A stretch of DNA of 60,274 nucleotides from Melioribacteraceae bacterium (GTDB lineage Bacteria; Bacteroidota; Ignavibacteria; Ignavibacteriales; Melioribacteraceae), in contig JAIOZI010000027.1 of the NCBI GenBank assembly GCA_021740785.1, positions 1-60,274 on the forward strand. The letters run 5' to 3'. The notes beneath the pieces were generated by a model, which searched no databases, had not been told where the DNA came from, and was given only the letters and a program-made list of their open reading frames with translations. The position numbers and the translations under genes were made by a program. Below are positions 17,103-26,317 of this stretch, one piece after another; within the stretch, counting starts at the first letter, position 1, and the number at the start of each line of letters is the position of its first letter.

Positions 17103-17882
17103 TCATAATTCAAATTCTGTCTGAAAATAAATTACTGCTTTACCTGAAATTTTAATGCGGGCGCCGCAATCTTCAACAATCAAATCGCCGCCTCGTTTTG
17201 ATACTTGCTTTGCGTGAAGCTTTTTCTTGTTTAGTTCTTTCGACCAATAAGGCGTAAGAAGCGTGTGCGCGTAACCAGTAACCGGATCTTCATCTATACC
17301 GACATCGGGTGCAAAAAAACGTGATACAAAATCGACTTCATTTCCTTTTGATGTAATAATCACTCCGTGCGTATCCCAATTTAGGAACCGTTTGATATCA
17401 GGTTTCATACTGCGGACAACCTCCTCGTTTTCAAACACCGCCACAGTTGATTTGTTAAACAAAACCTTACTCGGCTTTACCGGCAAAGCTTTAATAAGTT
17501 CACTGTTTGGTTCAATCTCTTCGATTATTCGTGACGGGAAATCCAATGTGATGAGATCTTCGCTGCGTGTAACTTTTAACATGCCGCTCAATGAATCAAA
17601 AATGATTTCGTTTTTATTACAATCTAGAAAATTGAAAATGACGAATGATGAAGCGAGTGTCGCATGTCCGCATAAATCAACTTCATCCGTAGGTGTGAAC
17701 CATCTGATGTGATATCCGTTATCCTTCTCAACAAAGAAAGCAGTTTCAGAAAGATTATTTTCCATCGCAATATTCTGCAATCTTTCATCGCTTAGCCACG
17801 ATTCGAGCGGAACTACTGCAGCCGGGTTTCCGCCGAAAAGTTTATCTGTGAATGCATCCACTTGATAAAGTCTGAATTTCAT
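17103..17882 (-). CDS. PhzF-family isomerase-like protein
   Basis: 259 aa, standard length. The family signature is at the start: YQVDAFTDKLFGGNPAAVV, then the catalytic Glu in LSETAFF near residue 46, WFTPTDEVDLCGHATLAS, and FFAPDVGIDEDPVTGYAH in the second half. PhzF folds are diaminopimelate-epimerase-like; most members outside phenazine loci have unknown substrates, and no phenazine gene is nearby. The start codon overlaps the end of the GNAT gene by 4 nt, showing co-translation. Confidence 0.92.
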   Translation of the reverse strand: MKFRLYQVDAFTDKLFGGNPAAVVPLESWLSDERLQNIAMENNLSETAFFVEKDNGYHIRWFTPTDEVDLCGHATLASSFVIFNFLDCNKNEIIFDSLSGMLKVTRSEDLITLDFPSRIIEEIEPNSELIKALPVKPSKVLFNKSTVAVFENEEVVRSMKPDIKRFLNWDTHGVIITSKGNEVDFVSRFFAPDVGIDEDPVTGYAHTLLTPYWSKELNKKKLHAKQVSKRGGDLIVEDCGARIKISGKAVIYFQTEFEL

Positions 17883-18376
17883 TTCTCCCCCTTTGATTTT
17901 TTATATTCCCGGCTCAGCAATCCGTAACGAAAAATATCCCAATACTTTCCGTCCGAATATTTTGCCTCACGCAAAACGCCTTCTTTTACGAATCCGAGTT
18001 TTTCCAATAATTTAATTGATCCAACATTGAACTCGAGTACTTCGGCTTCAAGTCTGTAAAAGTTCATCTTATTGAATGCATAATCCATTATTGATTTCAA
18101 TGCATTGGTTCCGAAACCTTTTCCGTAAAATTCTTTTTTCAGAATTATTCCGATTTCCGCCTTACGGTTATACCATTTGATATTTTTCAAACTTATCTCA
18201 CCTAACAATTGATCATCCTTCTCAATACGGAAGATCATTTCTTTCGGCATCGGTGACGGGTATAAACGGACTTCAGACATCGGAAAAAGCTCCGAAGCAT
18301 CATCAATAAGATTTATTAATTCCTCATCACCCGGGTTAGTTTGACGAAGTATAAGATCACCCGATTTTAAATACAT
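17879..18376 (-). CDS. GNAT-family N-acetyltransferase (RimJ/RimL-like)
   Basis: 165 aa. Acetyl-CoA-binding motif A is visible as EIGIILKKEFYGKGFGTNAL (near residues 90-110), followed by NFYRLEAEVLEFNVGSIKLLEKLGFVKEG and the aromatic tail YWDIFRYGLL, typical of the Acetyltransf_3 group that modifies N-terminal or side-chain amines. The substrate is unknown. It overlaps the PhzF gene by 4 nt (ATGA type) and lies downstream of yjjX by 111 nt. Confidence 0.9.
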   Translation of the reverse strand: MYLKSGDLILRQTNPGDEELINLIDDASELFPMSEVRLYPSPMPKEMIFRIEKDDQLLGEISLKNIKWYNRKAEIGIILKKEFYGKGFGTNALKSIMDYAFNKMNFYRLEAEVLEFNVGSIKLLEKLGFVKEGVLREAKYSDGKYWDIFRYGLLSREYKKSKGEK

Positions 18377-18487
18377 TTTTATTTCCCCTAATATTCAGCA
18401 AATCACTTTTACATGAAAATAAATCTATGCTGTTCTATTACCAAAAATTTTATTACATCAATCATTGATACAACTTACGCATTTGGA

Positions 18488-19030
18488 TCAACAATTTTTA
18501 AAGAACAAGTTTTCATGCATCAATGGAATGAGCGCAGTAATCAAACCCGGGACATACAAATCCTTTCTATTCATTACGCCCTTTGTAAAAAAATGAATCG
18601 CACCGGTTTTCCTTTTCGTATCCGAAGTGTCGAGTAATTCATCCATGATATAACCCAACTCTTCACCGTTCAGCAGCCGTTCAACAATACAGTCGGGCAG
18701 TTCAAAATGAGCGGATGTTCCGTAACCTTCCAATCCTTTTTCATTTATGATACACATTCCACCGTAAGCAAACCACCGGTTAAAATTTTTCCCGATTCCG
18801 CCTTCAACTCCGACAAAATAATCCGCCCCGAGTTTCTCATCATTATTTATTTGTTTTAGCTGTAATGCCCTGTTTCGAGCGCCGATTAATGTATCCTCAT
18901 TTACAGGTTGATCCGGAACCTTCGAATCAACATCAAAACCCAAAACAGTTAAGCTATCAAAATAATTTGAGAAAGCATCTTTTACTGCATCAAGTTTCAC
19001 GGGATTTTTAGATCCAACCAATACTTTCAT
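18488..19030 (-). CDS. yjjX: Inosine/xanthosine triphosphatase (DUF84, YjjX)
   Basis: 180 aa from ATG 19030, which begins MKVLVGSKNPVKLDAV, the conserved family N-terminus; a longer frame to 19072 would run into the esterase gene. Other motifs are GFDVDSKVPDQPVNEDTLIGARNRA and DYFVGVEGGIG. It hydrolyses ITP/XTP to remove damaged nucleotides. It follows the esterase gene with an 8-nt gap, so it is likely in the same transcript. Confidence 0.92.
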   Translation of the reverse strand: MKVLVGSKNPVKLDAVKDAFSNYFDSLTVLGFDVDSKVPDQPVNEDTLIGARNRALQLKQINNDEKLGADYFVGVEGGIGKNFNRWFAYGGMCIINEKGLEGYGTSAHFELPDCIVERLLNGEELGYIMDELLDTSDTKRKTGAIHFFTKGVMNRKDLYVPGLITALIPLMHENLFFKNC

Positions 19031-19038
19031 AACACCAC

Positions 19039-20193
19039 TCACTTTCCGAAAAAAATTTTTAACGGTCGCCATGCACGTTCAGCCCATGCAGCCTCGGTGT
19101 GCTGCGCCTCTTTATCAAAATAGAAAAACAAATCCTTATTCACTTCATATCCTTTTACCTGCAGCAATTCAATCATTCTATCAATACCCGGCTGCAGTGC
19201 CGCTTCTAATGCGATGCCTCCGTTATCAATATAAAATGTGATGTCTTTCTTTGGACTTTCATCATTGTGGAATTCCTCAATGTAAAAGTCGCGCTTTGGG
19301 ACTGCAAAGGCGGGAGAGAAACATGCCGATTTTGAAAACACTTCGGGATAATTCCATGCAATCACAAATGAGATTAATCCGCCCATTGACGATCCGGCAA
19401 CAGCCGTGTTTTCTCTTCCGGGTAATGTTCGGTAGGTTTCATCAATCATCGGTTTTAACTCATCAACAATAAACCGCATGTATGATTTCCCGGTATCGTT
19501 GTATGAGTATTCCGGTCCCCGGTGCCTTGTGTTATTTATTCCAACAATTATTAACGGTTCAATTATGCCTTGCGTAATTAAACTGTCTGCGGTTTCATCC
19601 ATCTGCCAATCAACTCCGAATGAAGATGTCGAAGGATCGAACAGGTTCTGACCGTCATGCATGTAAAGTACGGGATAATGTTTGTTTGGATTTTCATCAT
19701 AACCTGGCGGAAGCCAAACTAATACATCGCGCGGAAGCAATTTCTCGAATGTAAGGTTCCGATGATAGTGTACGGTTCCTGTTATTTGCCCATGAAACCT
19801 TGTTAATGATTCAACATCATCACTCCATTTTTCGACCGTAATTTCGAAAGTTGTATCAGATGATAATTTAAGAACATGATTCTTCGGAATTTGCTTTTTC
19901 TCATTGAGCGCTTCTTTATCCCATGAGCCTTTTGTCAGTTTGAATTCGATTGAAATATTTTTTAAAAAAGTTAACTTTCCAATCCATTCGTTTTCTTCTG
20001 ATTTGGTAAGTTTAAATCCATCCGCACGCCATCCGCCCAATTTAGGGTGGCTTCCGGCAATGTAAATCGTTTCGCCGGATTCAACATTCTCGGAATAGAC
20101 AATAAATTTCACATTTACGGAATCCGGGTCCTTGCTTAACAAACAACTAGAAATAAATACAATCAGTACAATAAAAAAAAGTTTTATCTTCAT
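19039..20193 (-). CDS. CBM20-esterase fusion lipoprotein
   Basis: 384 aa from ATG 20193, giving a clean lipoprotein signal (FISSC). Residues about 28-125 look like a CBM20 starch-binding domain: FIVYSENVESGETIYIAGSH, LGGWRADGFKL, IEFKLTKGSWDKE. Residues about 140-384 are an esterase-D-like alpha/beta hydrolase with the nucleophile elbow AGSSMGG, DGQNLFDP and a C-terminal His in AQHTEAAW. It probably removes ester groups from polysaccharide or siderophore-like substrates at the cell surface. First gene of the minus-strand run through yjjX, GNAT and PhzF. Confidence 0.85.
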   Translation of the reverse strand: MKIKLFFIVLIVFISSCLLSKDPDSVNVKFIVYSENVESGETIYIAGSHPKLGGWRADGFKLTKSEENEWIGKLTFLKNISIEFKLTKGSWDKEALNEKKQIPKNHVLKLSSDTTFEITVEKWSDDVESLTRFHGQITGTVHYHRNLTFEKLLPRDVLVWLPPGYDENPNKHYPVLYMHDGQNLFDPSTSSFGVDWQMDETADSLITQGIIEPLIIVGINNTRHRGPEYSYNDTGKSYMRFIVDELKPMIDETYRTLPGRENTAVAGSSMGGLISFVIAWNYPEVFSKSACFSPAFAVPKRDFYIEEFHNDESPKKDITFYIDNGGIALEAALQPGIDRMIELLQVKGYEVNKDLFFYFDKEAQHTEAAWAERAWRPLKIFFGK

Positions 20194-20337
20194 TGTATAT
20201 TTTCTTCTTTTGAAAATAATTTTATGCAAAATAGTGAAATAACCACTTAAAATTCAGCACACATATAGATTTGGTTTTCTGTTTAGCATAATTTTTTTGA
20301 TGATGACAAAAAAAATATTTTTATCTATCTTTATCAT

Positions 20338-20562
20338 ATGAATGAATTAATAAAACATATTCAAATCGATCCATCTAAGCGGTTTGGAAGACCAATAATC
20401 ATTGGTACCAGAATAAGCGTTTATGATGTGCTCAATTGGCTTGCGAATGGGATGAGCAAAACAGAGATTCTTTCAGATTTTCCTGAGTTGAAGAATGAGC
20501 ATATTAATGCATGCTTATTATACGCCGCTAATAGAGAATCAAATATTAGAACAGCTTCGTGA
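20338..20562 (+). CDS. DUF433 antitoxin-like protein (orphan)
   Basis: 74 aa. The pattern IDPSKRFGRPIIIGTRISVYDVLNWLANGMS followed by EILSDFPELKNEHINACLLYAA is the DUF433 (VapB45-type) HTH domain. These usually pair with a DUF5615 PIN-like toxin encoded directly downstream. Here the downstream frame begins like such a toxin but stops after 11 codons (see 20559-20594), so the antitoxin is orphaned. On the plus strand a TAGATTTG at 20266-20273 could be a -7 element. Confidence 0.88.
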   Translation: MNELIKHIQIDPSKRFGRPIIIGTRISVYDVLNWLANGMSKTEILSDFPELKNEHINACLLYAANRESNIRTAS

Positions 20563-20594
20563 GATTATTATTTGATCAGAATAACTCATTTTGA
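20559..20594 (+). pseudogene. DUF5615 PIN-like toxin remnant
   Basis: GTG at 20559 overlaps the TGA of the DUF433 gene and opens a frame reading (M)RLLFDQNNSF then stop. DUF5615 toxins begin with nearly this sequence (MKLLFDQNLS) and run to about 110-120 aa. The radical SAM gene starts only 10 nt after the stop, so the toxin body appears to have been deleted rather than mutated. Confidence 0.6.
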
Positions 20595-20604
20595 AAACTA
20601 TTAA

Positions 20605-22749
20605 ATGAAAACACTTCTCATAATTCCCCCTTTTACGCAGATCAACACAACCTACTCTTCGGTTACACAGCTTGCCGGTTATCTTAAATCAAAAGGTTAC
20701 GATACTGAATGTTCCGACTTATCACTGAATGTTTTCCTTAAAATTTTCTGTAGAGATGGACTCTCAAAAATTTTTGATGAAATAGATTCCACTAAAAATA
20801 AGAACGATACTGCATTGCGCATGCTGGCATTAAAGGAAAACTATCTATTTGCTATTGAGCCGGTAATAAAATTTTTACAAGGGAAGGATCCAAGTCTGGC
20901 ATATAAAATTATATCGGAAAACTATATGCCTCACGGGGATTCATTTTCAATTAAGATTGATGAATCATCAGCCTTCGGTGATGTGGGTCTGCACGATAAA
21001 GCAAAATATTATTCATCAATGATGATTGATGACATTGTAAATTTGATTCAAAAAAATATTACCCCGCACTTCGGGTTGAGCCGTTACGCAGAGAGACTTT
21101 CATCAAGCACACCGGAATTTCTTCCTATACTTAAAGAGCTTCATCGCAAACCGAACATTATTGAACAATTCATAATAAATGAAACCAATCATTTGATCAG
21201 TAAAACAAAACCGGATCTGGTTGGATTTACAATCCCGTTTCCGGGAAATCTTTTAGGTGCGTTAGTTTCCGCAAAACATATTAGAGCGATTAACAAAAAC
21301 ATTAAAATAGTTTTCGGCGGAGGATATGTAAATACAGAGCTTCGAAATATTAGTGATGCGCAAATTTTCAATTATATTGATTACCTCACATTTGACGACG
21401 GGGAACTGCCTCTGTTTAATATCATCAGGAATATTGAGAGCCCAAACCATAATGAGTGGACAAGAACCCTCACTTGGGTTGATAACAAACTGACTTACCT
21501 GGATAACTCAATTCAAAAAAATGTTCATCACAACGAACTTAATCCGCCTTCACTTGATGGAATTACGCCGGATGAATATGTATCTATGACGGAAATGTTG
21601 AATCCCATGCACCGTTTGTGGTCCGACGGATATTGGAATAAGCTTACCGCAGCACACGGATGTTACTGGCGTAAGTGTACTTTCTGTGATGTTACACTTG
21701 ATTATATCGGCAGATATTCTCCGGCGAAAGCTTCAACAGTTGTTGATTGGATGGAAGAATTAATTCGTCAGTCCGGAAGAACATCATTCCATTTTACAGA
21801 TGAAGCTGCACCGCCTGCATTGCTGCGCGAGATTGCCACTGAAATACTTCGCCGCAGACTTTCCGTAACTTGGTGGGGGAATATTAGGTTCGAGAAAGCA
21901 TTTACATTTGATTTGTGCAGACTGCTGGCTGCCTCCGGGTTTGTTGCGGTTAGCGGAGGTTTGGAAGTTGCCGACGACCGCCTGCTAAAACTTATTGATA
22001 AAGGTGTAACCGTTGAACAGGTTGCAAATTCATGTAAAAATTTTGTTGATGCCGGAATTATGGTTCACTCTTATCTAATGTACGGCTTCCCGACTCAAAC
22101 GGAACAGGAAATAATTAACTCACTAGAAATTGTACGGCAGATGATCAATCACGGATTAATACATTCGGGATATTGGCATTTGTTTGCTCTTACTATTCAC
22201 AGTCCCGTAGCAAAACAACCAGGCAAGTATTCAGTTGAAATTACATCTTCAACAAACAACAAATTTGCGAACAATGATTTGGTTCATAAAGATTTAACCG
22301 GAGTCGATCATAAAAAATATTCAGCGGGATTAAACAAAGCTCTTTACAATTATATGCACGGGGTCGGGCTGGATTGGGAAGTAGATGAATGGTTCGATTT
22401 CGAAACGCAGAAAACTACAGTTGATAAAAATTTGATTGAAAATTATATCAGAAATTATACGGAAGATATAAATCCGAATGCACGTGCAATTTGGATCGGC
22501 GGAGAAGCTTCAATTAAGAAAATTTCAGATGCAAAAAGTAAACTGACTATTCACACAAACGCCCTCGAAGGAAGCTGGGAGCTGAAAGATAGTGAGGTAA
22601 GAAAAGTAACTAAAATCATCAACTCGTGCGCTATCACAAATTCAAGCAAACATTCTATAAGATTTTCTGATTTAGCCGAACTGGCTTCTGTCTCGCAAGA
22701 GGATATAATTTTTCGAGAACTTCGAGAGATAGGGCTTTTATTTATTTGA
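20605..22749 (+). CDS. B12-binding-type radical SAM protein
   Basis: 714 aa. The N-terminus (TLLIIPPFTQINTTYSSVTQLAGYLKSKGY) is a cobalamin-binding-like Rossmann domain extending to about residue 290 (VGFTIPF, IVFGGGYVN). There is no DxHxxG motif. The radical SAM core has GC353-YWRK-C358-TF-C361, a CX4CX2C arrangement rather than the canonical CX3CX2C, then FTDEAAP, WWGNIRFEKAF, SGGLEVADDR and HSYLMYGFPTQT. The last about 95 residues form a helical domain that is duplicated at 25773-26072. Substrate unknown; no obvious precursor peptide lies nearby. Three related outer-membrane protein genes follow on the same strand. Confidence 0.85.
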   Translation: MKTLLIIPPFTQINTTYSSVTQLAGYLKSKGYDTECSDLSLNVFLKIFCRDGLSKIFDEIDSTKNKNDTALRMLALKENYLFAIEPVIKFLQGKDPSLAYKIISENYMPHGDSFSIKIDESSAFGDVGLHDKAKYYSSMMIDDIVNLIQKNITPHFGLSRYAERLSSSTPEFLPILKELHRKPNIIEQFIINETNHLISKTKPDLVGFTIPFPGNLLGALVSAKHIRAINKNIKIVFGGGYVNTELRNISDAQIFNYIDYLTFDDGELPLFNIIRNIESPNHNEWTRTLTWVDNKLTYLDNSIQKNVHHNELNPPSLDGITPDEYVSMTEMLNPMHRLWSDGYWNKLTAAHGCYWRKCTFCDVTLDYIGRYSPAKASTVVDWMEELIRQSGRTSFHFTDEAAPPALLREIATEILRRRLSVTWWGNIRFEKAFTFDLCRLLAASGFVAVSGGLEVADDRLLKLIDKGVTVEQVANSCKNFVDAGIMVHSYLMYGFPTQTEQEIINSLEIVRQMINHGLIHSGYWHLFALTIHSPVAKQPGKYSVEITSSTNNKFANNDLVHKDLTGVDHKKYSAGLNKALYNYMHGVGLDWEVDEWFDFETQKTTVDKNLIENYIRNYTEDINPNARAIWIGGEASIKKISDAKSKLTIHTNALEGSWELKDSEVRKVTKIINSCAITNSSKHSIRFSDLAELASVSQEDIIFRELREIGLLFI

Positions 22750-22959
22750 TTTATATGTATTAATTTTTATTTTCTGTTTAATAAATCATTTGTTTGATTT
22801 ATAAACTAGTTTTAATATCGCATGTTGGGGAGACAGTTTATTTGATTTGGAATCAATGTTTATCTAGAGCTATTAATATATTTTTTGTGCGCTTATCATA
22901 TAACACATCAATAAATCCAACAATCAACTTACTAAATAATAAAATAGGGGCATTCTATT

Positions 22960-24336
22960 ATGATTTTAAAACTAATCGCAGGATTGATGGTTATAATAAG
23001 CATAAACAACTATTCGCAGTCATATTACGATGTTTTCTCAAATTCTTTACCGCACTCAACTATTAAAAACATAGATGATTTTGAATCTAATGTGGAATAT
23101 TACGGTTCAATAGATCCGGCATTATTATATTTTTATTTTAATCTGCTGGATAAACAGTCGTCCGGTAATAATGAACAAATTGAAACTGCTGAATTCGACC
23201 TTGAATTCAGCTTGAATAATGCTCTCTATTTTAAAACTTCCTTTCTTAAAGATGAACTAAAACTACTTGATGAAAGTCAATATTCCGGGGGACCAGCACT
23301 TGAAACTTCGGCACTTATTGAAAACGAACAGAATGATGTGTTTATAAGTACATTACGTACCAAAGAAAAAATAGATTCCGCTAAACAGCTGTTTTATATT
23401 TATCTTTATTTCTCAAAAGATACAAGTGCTGTATTTGATTCAACTTCCGAATTCAAATCCCAAATTTCACAATTTACAAATGCTTACGTTTCGAAGTTTT
23501 CTGCAGCTCATACGCTGAAGGGGAAGTTTGATAATGAGGAAAAACAGGAACTGTTAGAGACTACTTTTGATTATTACTATGTATTTAAAAACTCACCGAT
23601 TTATTATATTAAAAAAAGAACTGATTTTAACCTTTATGAATTTCTAATTGGATTTTACCTGGACAGCTACAAAGAAAATTCAGCTTTGCGACTCACATTT
23701 GATTATGGACTGGGAAATCCAACTGAAAATTTTCAGGATGCTTATTATCATGAATTTAAAACTTACTTAGTAGATTCTTACACATCACATAAATGGAACA
23801 CAAGAGTTGAGCCTCAAATGGCTGTGGGATTGTCGGGTAAAATTCAACTGAGGCAGAGCAAAGGATTTTTATCCTTCATTCAAGTTGGAGCAAGTTATAT
23901 TTTTGGTTTCAGTAATACAGAAGAGAGTGTTTACTTAACCCCGATAATTGAAGACATGCAAACAATTAACGATGTTGAGTATTATAATCGAATTAGTATT
24001 AGTGATAGAAAGAACAATACCCAGTGGGGATTTTCAGTTGCGGTAGATATTCCCGGATATTATTTAACCTCATTCATATACCTGGGATTAGGAGTTCAAT
24101 ACTCGCAAATAAATTATGGTTATGACGTAGAAATTGAAAGTTATTCTTATACGAAAAACGCTTCTTCTTTTGAGGAAAAAAGTGAAAAACTTACCGAAAC
24201 TTATTCAAGATCATTCAAATATTTTAAACCATTTGCAACAGTTAACATTGAAGCAACCGAAAACATTTACTTATCCGTAAAATATTTTTTAATAAAAAAT
24301 GTTTGGCTAAGCGCAGGTATAAATTATTCTCTATAA
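22960..24336 (+). CDS. Predicted outer-membrane protein, paralogue 1 of 3
   Basis: 458 aa. Signal peptide ends INNYSQS. After it comes a helical N-terminal half (about residues 20-240) and a beta-rich C-terminal half with alternating strands and the ending VWLSAGINYSL, consistent with a barrel. Shares YYGSIDPALLYFYF and the second-half layout with 26318-27706 and, more weakly, with 24383-25771. An AATAGGGGC ribosome site precedes ATG 22960; a longer overlapping frame from 22794 in another phase lacks support. Family and function not recognised. Sits 210 bp after the radical SAM gene. Confidence 0.7.
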   Translation: MILKLIAGLMVIISINNYSQSYYDVFSNSLPHSTIKNIDDFESNVEYYGSIDPALLYFYFNLLDKQSSGNNEQIETAEFDLEFSLNNALYFKTSFLKDELKLLDESQYSGGPALETSALIENEQNDVFISTLRTKEKIDSAKQLFYIYLYFSKDTSAVFDSTSEFKSQISQFTNAYVSKFSAAHTLKGKFDNEEKQELLETTFDYYYVFKNSPIYYIKKRTDFNLYEFLIGFYLDSYKENSALRLTFDYGLGNPTENFQDAYYHEFKTYLVDSYTSHKWNTRVEPQMAVGLSGKIQLRQSKGFLSFIQVGASYIFGFSNTEESVYLTPIIEDMQTINDVEYYNRISISDRKNNTQWGFSVAVDIPGYYLTSFIYLGLGVQYSQINYGYDVEIESYSYTKNASSFEEKSEKLTETYSRSFKYFKPFATVNIEATENIYLSVKYFLIKNVWLSAGINYSL

Positions 24337-24382
24337 TTTAAACAGTGGATCATACAATAATAATTTTAACAAGGAGTTAACA

Positions 24383-25771
24383 ATGGCAAAAACTTATATA
24401 TTAATTTTTGCAATTTGCTTATTTTTTGTTCAGCCTAGTTATTCACAATCATTAGTTTATCTTTTTAATGAGGAATTGCCGGAATTATTTAAATATGAAA
24501 ACGATTATCTCGATGGTATTAATACATCGATGGAAGCTTACGGAAAATTGAATCCAGACCTTTTGTATTTCTATATCCTTCAGCTAAGCGAATCAATTTG
24601 GAAAAACGAGAGAAGCGGCAATGTTGATTACAAAAAGTTATTTAAAAACCTTCTGAATAATGAACGTGTAAAAAGAAATAATTGGGTGAACAATGAAATA
24701 GAATATTTAATAAATCTCCCCAACCCAAAGATTAAGACCAACGAACTGAAATCATTTTTAAATAATCTATCTGTTGAAACAAAAAATTATATCCCGGATA
24801 ATATTCCGGAGTCCAAAATTGACAGCAACAAACTCTACTACTGTTCATATATTTATTTAATAGAGAAAAAGAGTAAGTATGCGGATACCGAAGACTATAA
24901 GTCACAGTGTAAACAAACTGCCGAAACACTGAAAGATTATTTTGAAAATGCATATAATAATTATGAAAAACTTTCTCAAACTGAAATTGAACATGCCGTT
25001 GAAAAGTCACTAGATTATTTGTATTTGTTTAAAAACAACACAGATAATTTTTATGGTGTTCAGACTTCCTTTCGTTATTCTGATTTTCTTTCGAAACTGC
25101 TGAGTGAGAAATACAAGCTGCATGATATGATAAAACTTAGACTCTCCTTAAGCACATTCATTTATTCATTGGACGAAGTAATAAATATTGAGGATAATAG
25201 ATTCCCATATATACTAATAGAAAACGATCTAAATATTGATGTATATACAGCTATGAGTATCGGCGTGGGATATCGGTTTGTATTGAAAGAGGATCCCGGA
25301 TTATTTTCTTATTTGGATTTCGATCTTATGTATTTGCTGCATATAGTTGACAATACATCAGTTTATCCTGATTCTATTTACAGGGAAGCATATCCGTTAA
25401 ATGGAAAGCGTTTCCGAGGGCTTTTCAAAATTTCAGAATCTGACGAAACAGCTTTTGCCATTGCCGCTCAGGTTCAGTCCCCCCTGTATTATTTTAACAA
25501 TAGATTTTTTATAGGAGCCGGAGTTCAATTTATTTATTCTAAGTACAGTGTTAATTATCTGTTGCATAAAAGAATTGATTATTTGGTCTCTGATGATCCC
25601 GAGGATGCTATTGCCGAAGATTTGGTTACTAATGTAAAGAAAGAAGTAAATCAAATTCGTCCCATGATTTTTGTTCAATATGATATTTCTAAATACTTTA
25701 CCGCATTGGCTGAGTATGTACCGGGGAAAGTGTTTAATGTGGGGATTCAATATAATTACGAGCTAAAATAA
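24383..25771 (+). CDS. Predicted outer-membrane protein, paralogue 2 of 3 (divergent)
   Basis: 462 aa with signal peptide (QPSYSQS) and an AAGGAG site before ATG. It shares the EAYGKLNPDLLYFYI motif, a helical N-terminal half and a beta-rich C-terminal half (TAMSIGVGYRFVL, FFIGAGVQFIYS, VFNVGIQYNYELK) with the flanking paralogues but is clearly more diverged. Its stop codon lies directly at the junction with the duplicated radical SAM 3' fragment. Function unknown. Confidence 0.7.
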   Translation: MAKTYILIFAICLFFVQPSYSQSLVYLFNEELPELFKYENDYLDGINTSMEAYGKLNPDLLYFYILQLSESIWKNERSGNVDYKKLFKNLLNNERVKRNNWVNNEIEYLINLPNPKIKTNELKSFLNNLSVETKNYIPDNIPESKIDSNKLYYCSYIYLIEKKSKYADTEDYKSQCKQTAETLKDYFENAYNNYEKLSQTEIEHAVEKSLDYLYLFKNNTDNFYGVQTSFRYSDFLSKLLSEKYKLHDMIKLRLSLSTFIYSLDEVINIEDNRFPYILIENDLNIDVYTAMSIGVGYRFVLKEDPGLFSYLDFDLMYLLHIVDNTSVYPDSIYREAYPLNGKRFRGLFKISESDETAFAIAAQVQSPLYYFNNRFFIGAGVQFIYSKYSVNYLLHKRIDYLVSDDPEDAIAEDLVTNVKKEVNQIRPMIFVQYDISKYFTALAEYVPGKVFNVGIQYNYELK

Positions 25772-25772
25772 T

Positions 25773-26072
25773 AGAGATTATCCGGTAGAAATAAATCCAA
25801 ATGCACGTGCTATATGGATGGGAAGCGATCCGGTTGTTGAGAAAATATCAGAAACAAAATCCAGGCTTTTCATTCACACAAATGTTCATAAAGGAAGATT
25901 GGAACCGAATGATAATGAAGTAAGAAAAGCGATTAAAATCATTAAGTGGTGCGTTATCACAAATTCAAGCAACCATGCACAAAGATTTTTTGATTTAGCC
26001 GAACTGACTTCTGTCTCGCAAGAGGATATAATTTTCCGAGAGCTAAAAGAGATGGGACTTTTATTTATTTGA
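25773..26072 (+). pseudogene. Duplicated 3' fragment of the radical SAM gene
   Basis: The frame from 25773 reads INPNARAIW, FIHTNVHKGR, WCVITNSSNHAQRFFDLAEL and SVSQEDIIFRELKEMGLLFI, matching the last about 95 residues of the radical SAM protein encoded at 20605-22749. Identity continues past the stop: 39 nt at 26058-26096 are identical to 22735-22773. It begins at the stop codon of the preceding gene and has no ribosome site or catalytic core. It marks a tandem duplication with loss of the front of the gene. An internal ATG at 25818 could give an 84-aa peptide, but I regard this as a relic. Confidence 0.8.
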
Positions 26073-26317
26073 TTTATATGTATTAATTTTTATTTTAATA
26101 TTAAGGAATTTGGCTGTAAGCATTTGTCTCAAATAAATAATCTAATTGCTGATTGTAATTAGGTGAGTTATTAATATTCGTTATCTTGAATCAATCGAAA
26201 CTTATTTCTCGATCAATTTTTTGATTATAAATATAAATGCGGCATTATTAATTTAAATGATAGACTCTCTCAATAAAAATTGAAAAATATTATAAAATAA
26301 TTAATGGATTAATCGAA

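Noticed and set aside
22794-23066. 90-aa frame between the radical SAM and OM1 genes, considered as a precursor peptide
   Set aside because: It overlaps the signal peptide of OM1 in another phase, has no ribosome site, and ends in a composition typical of noise.
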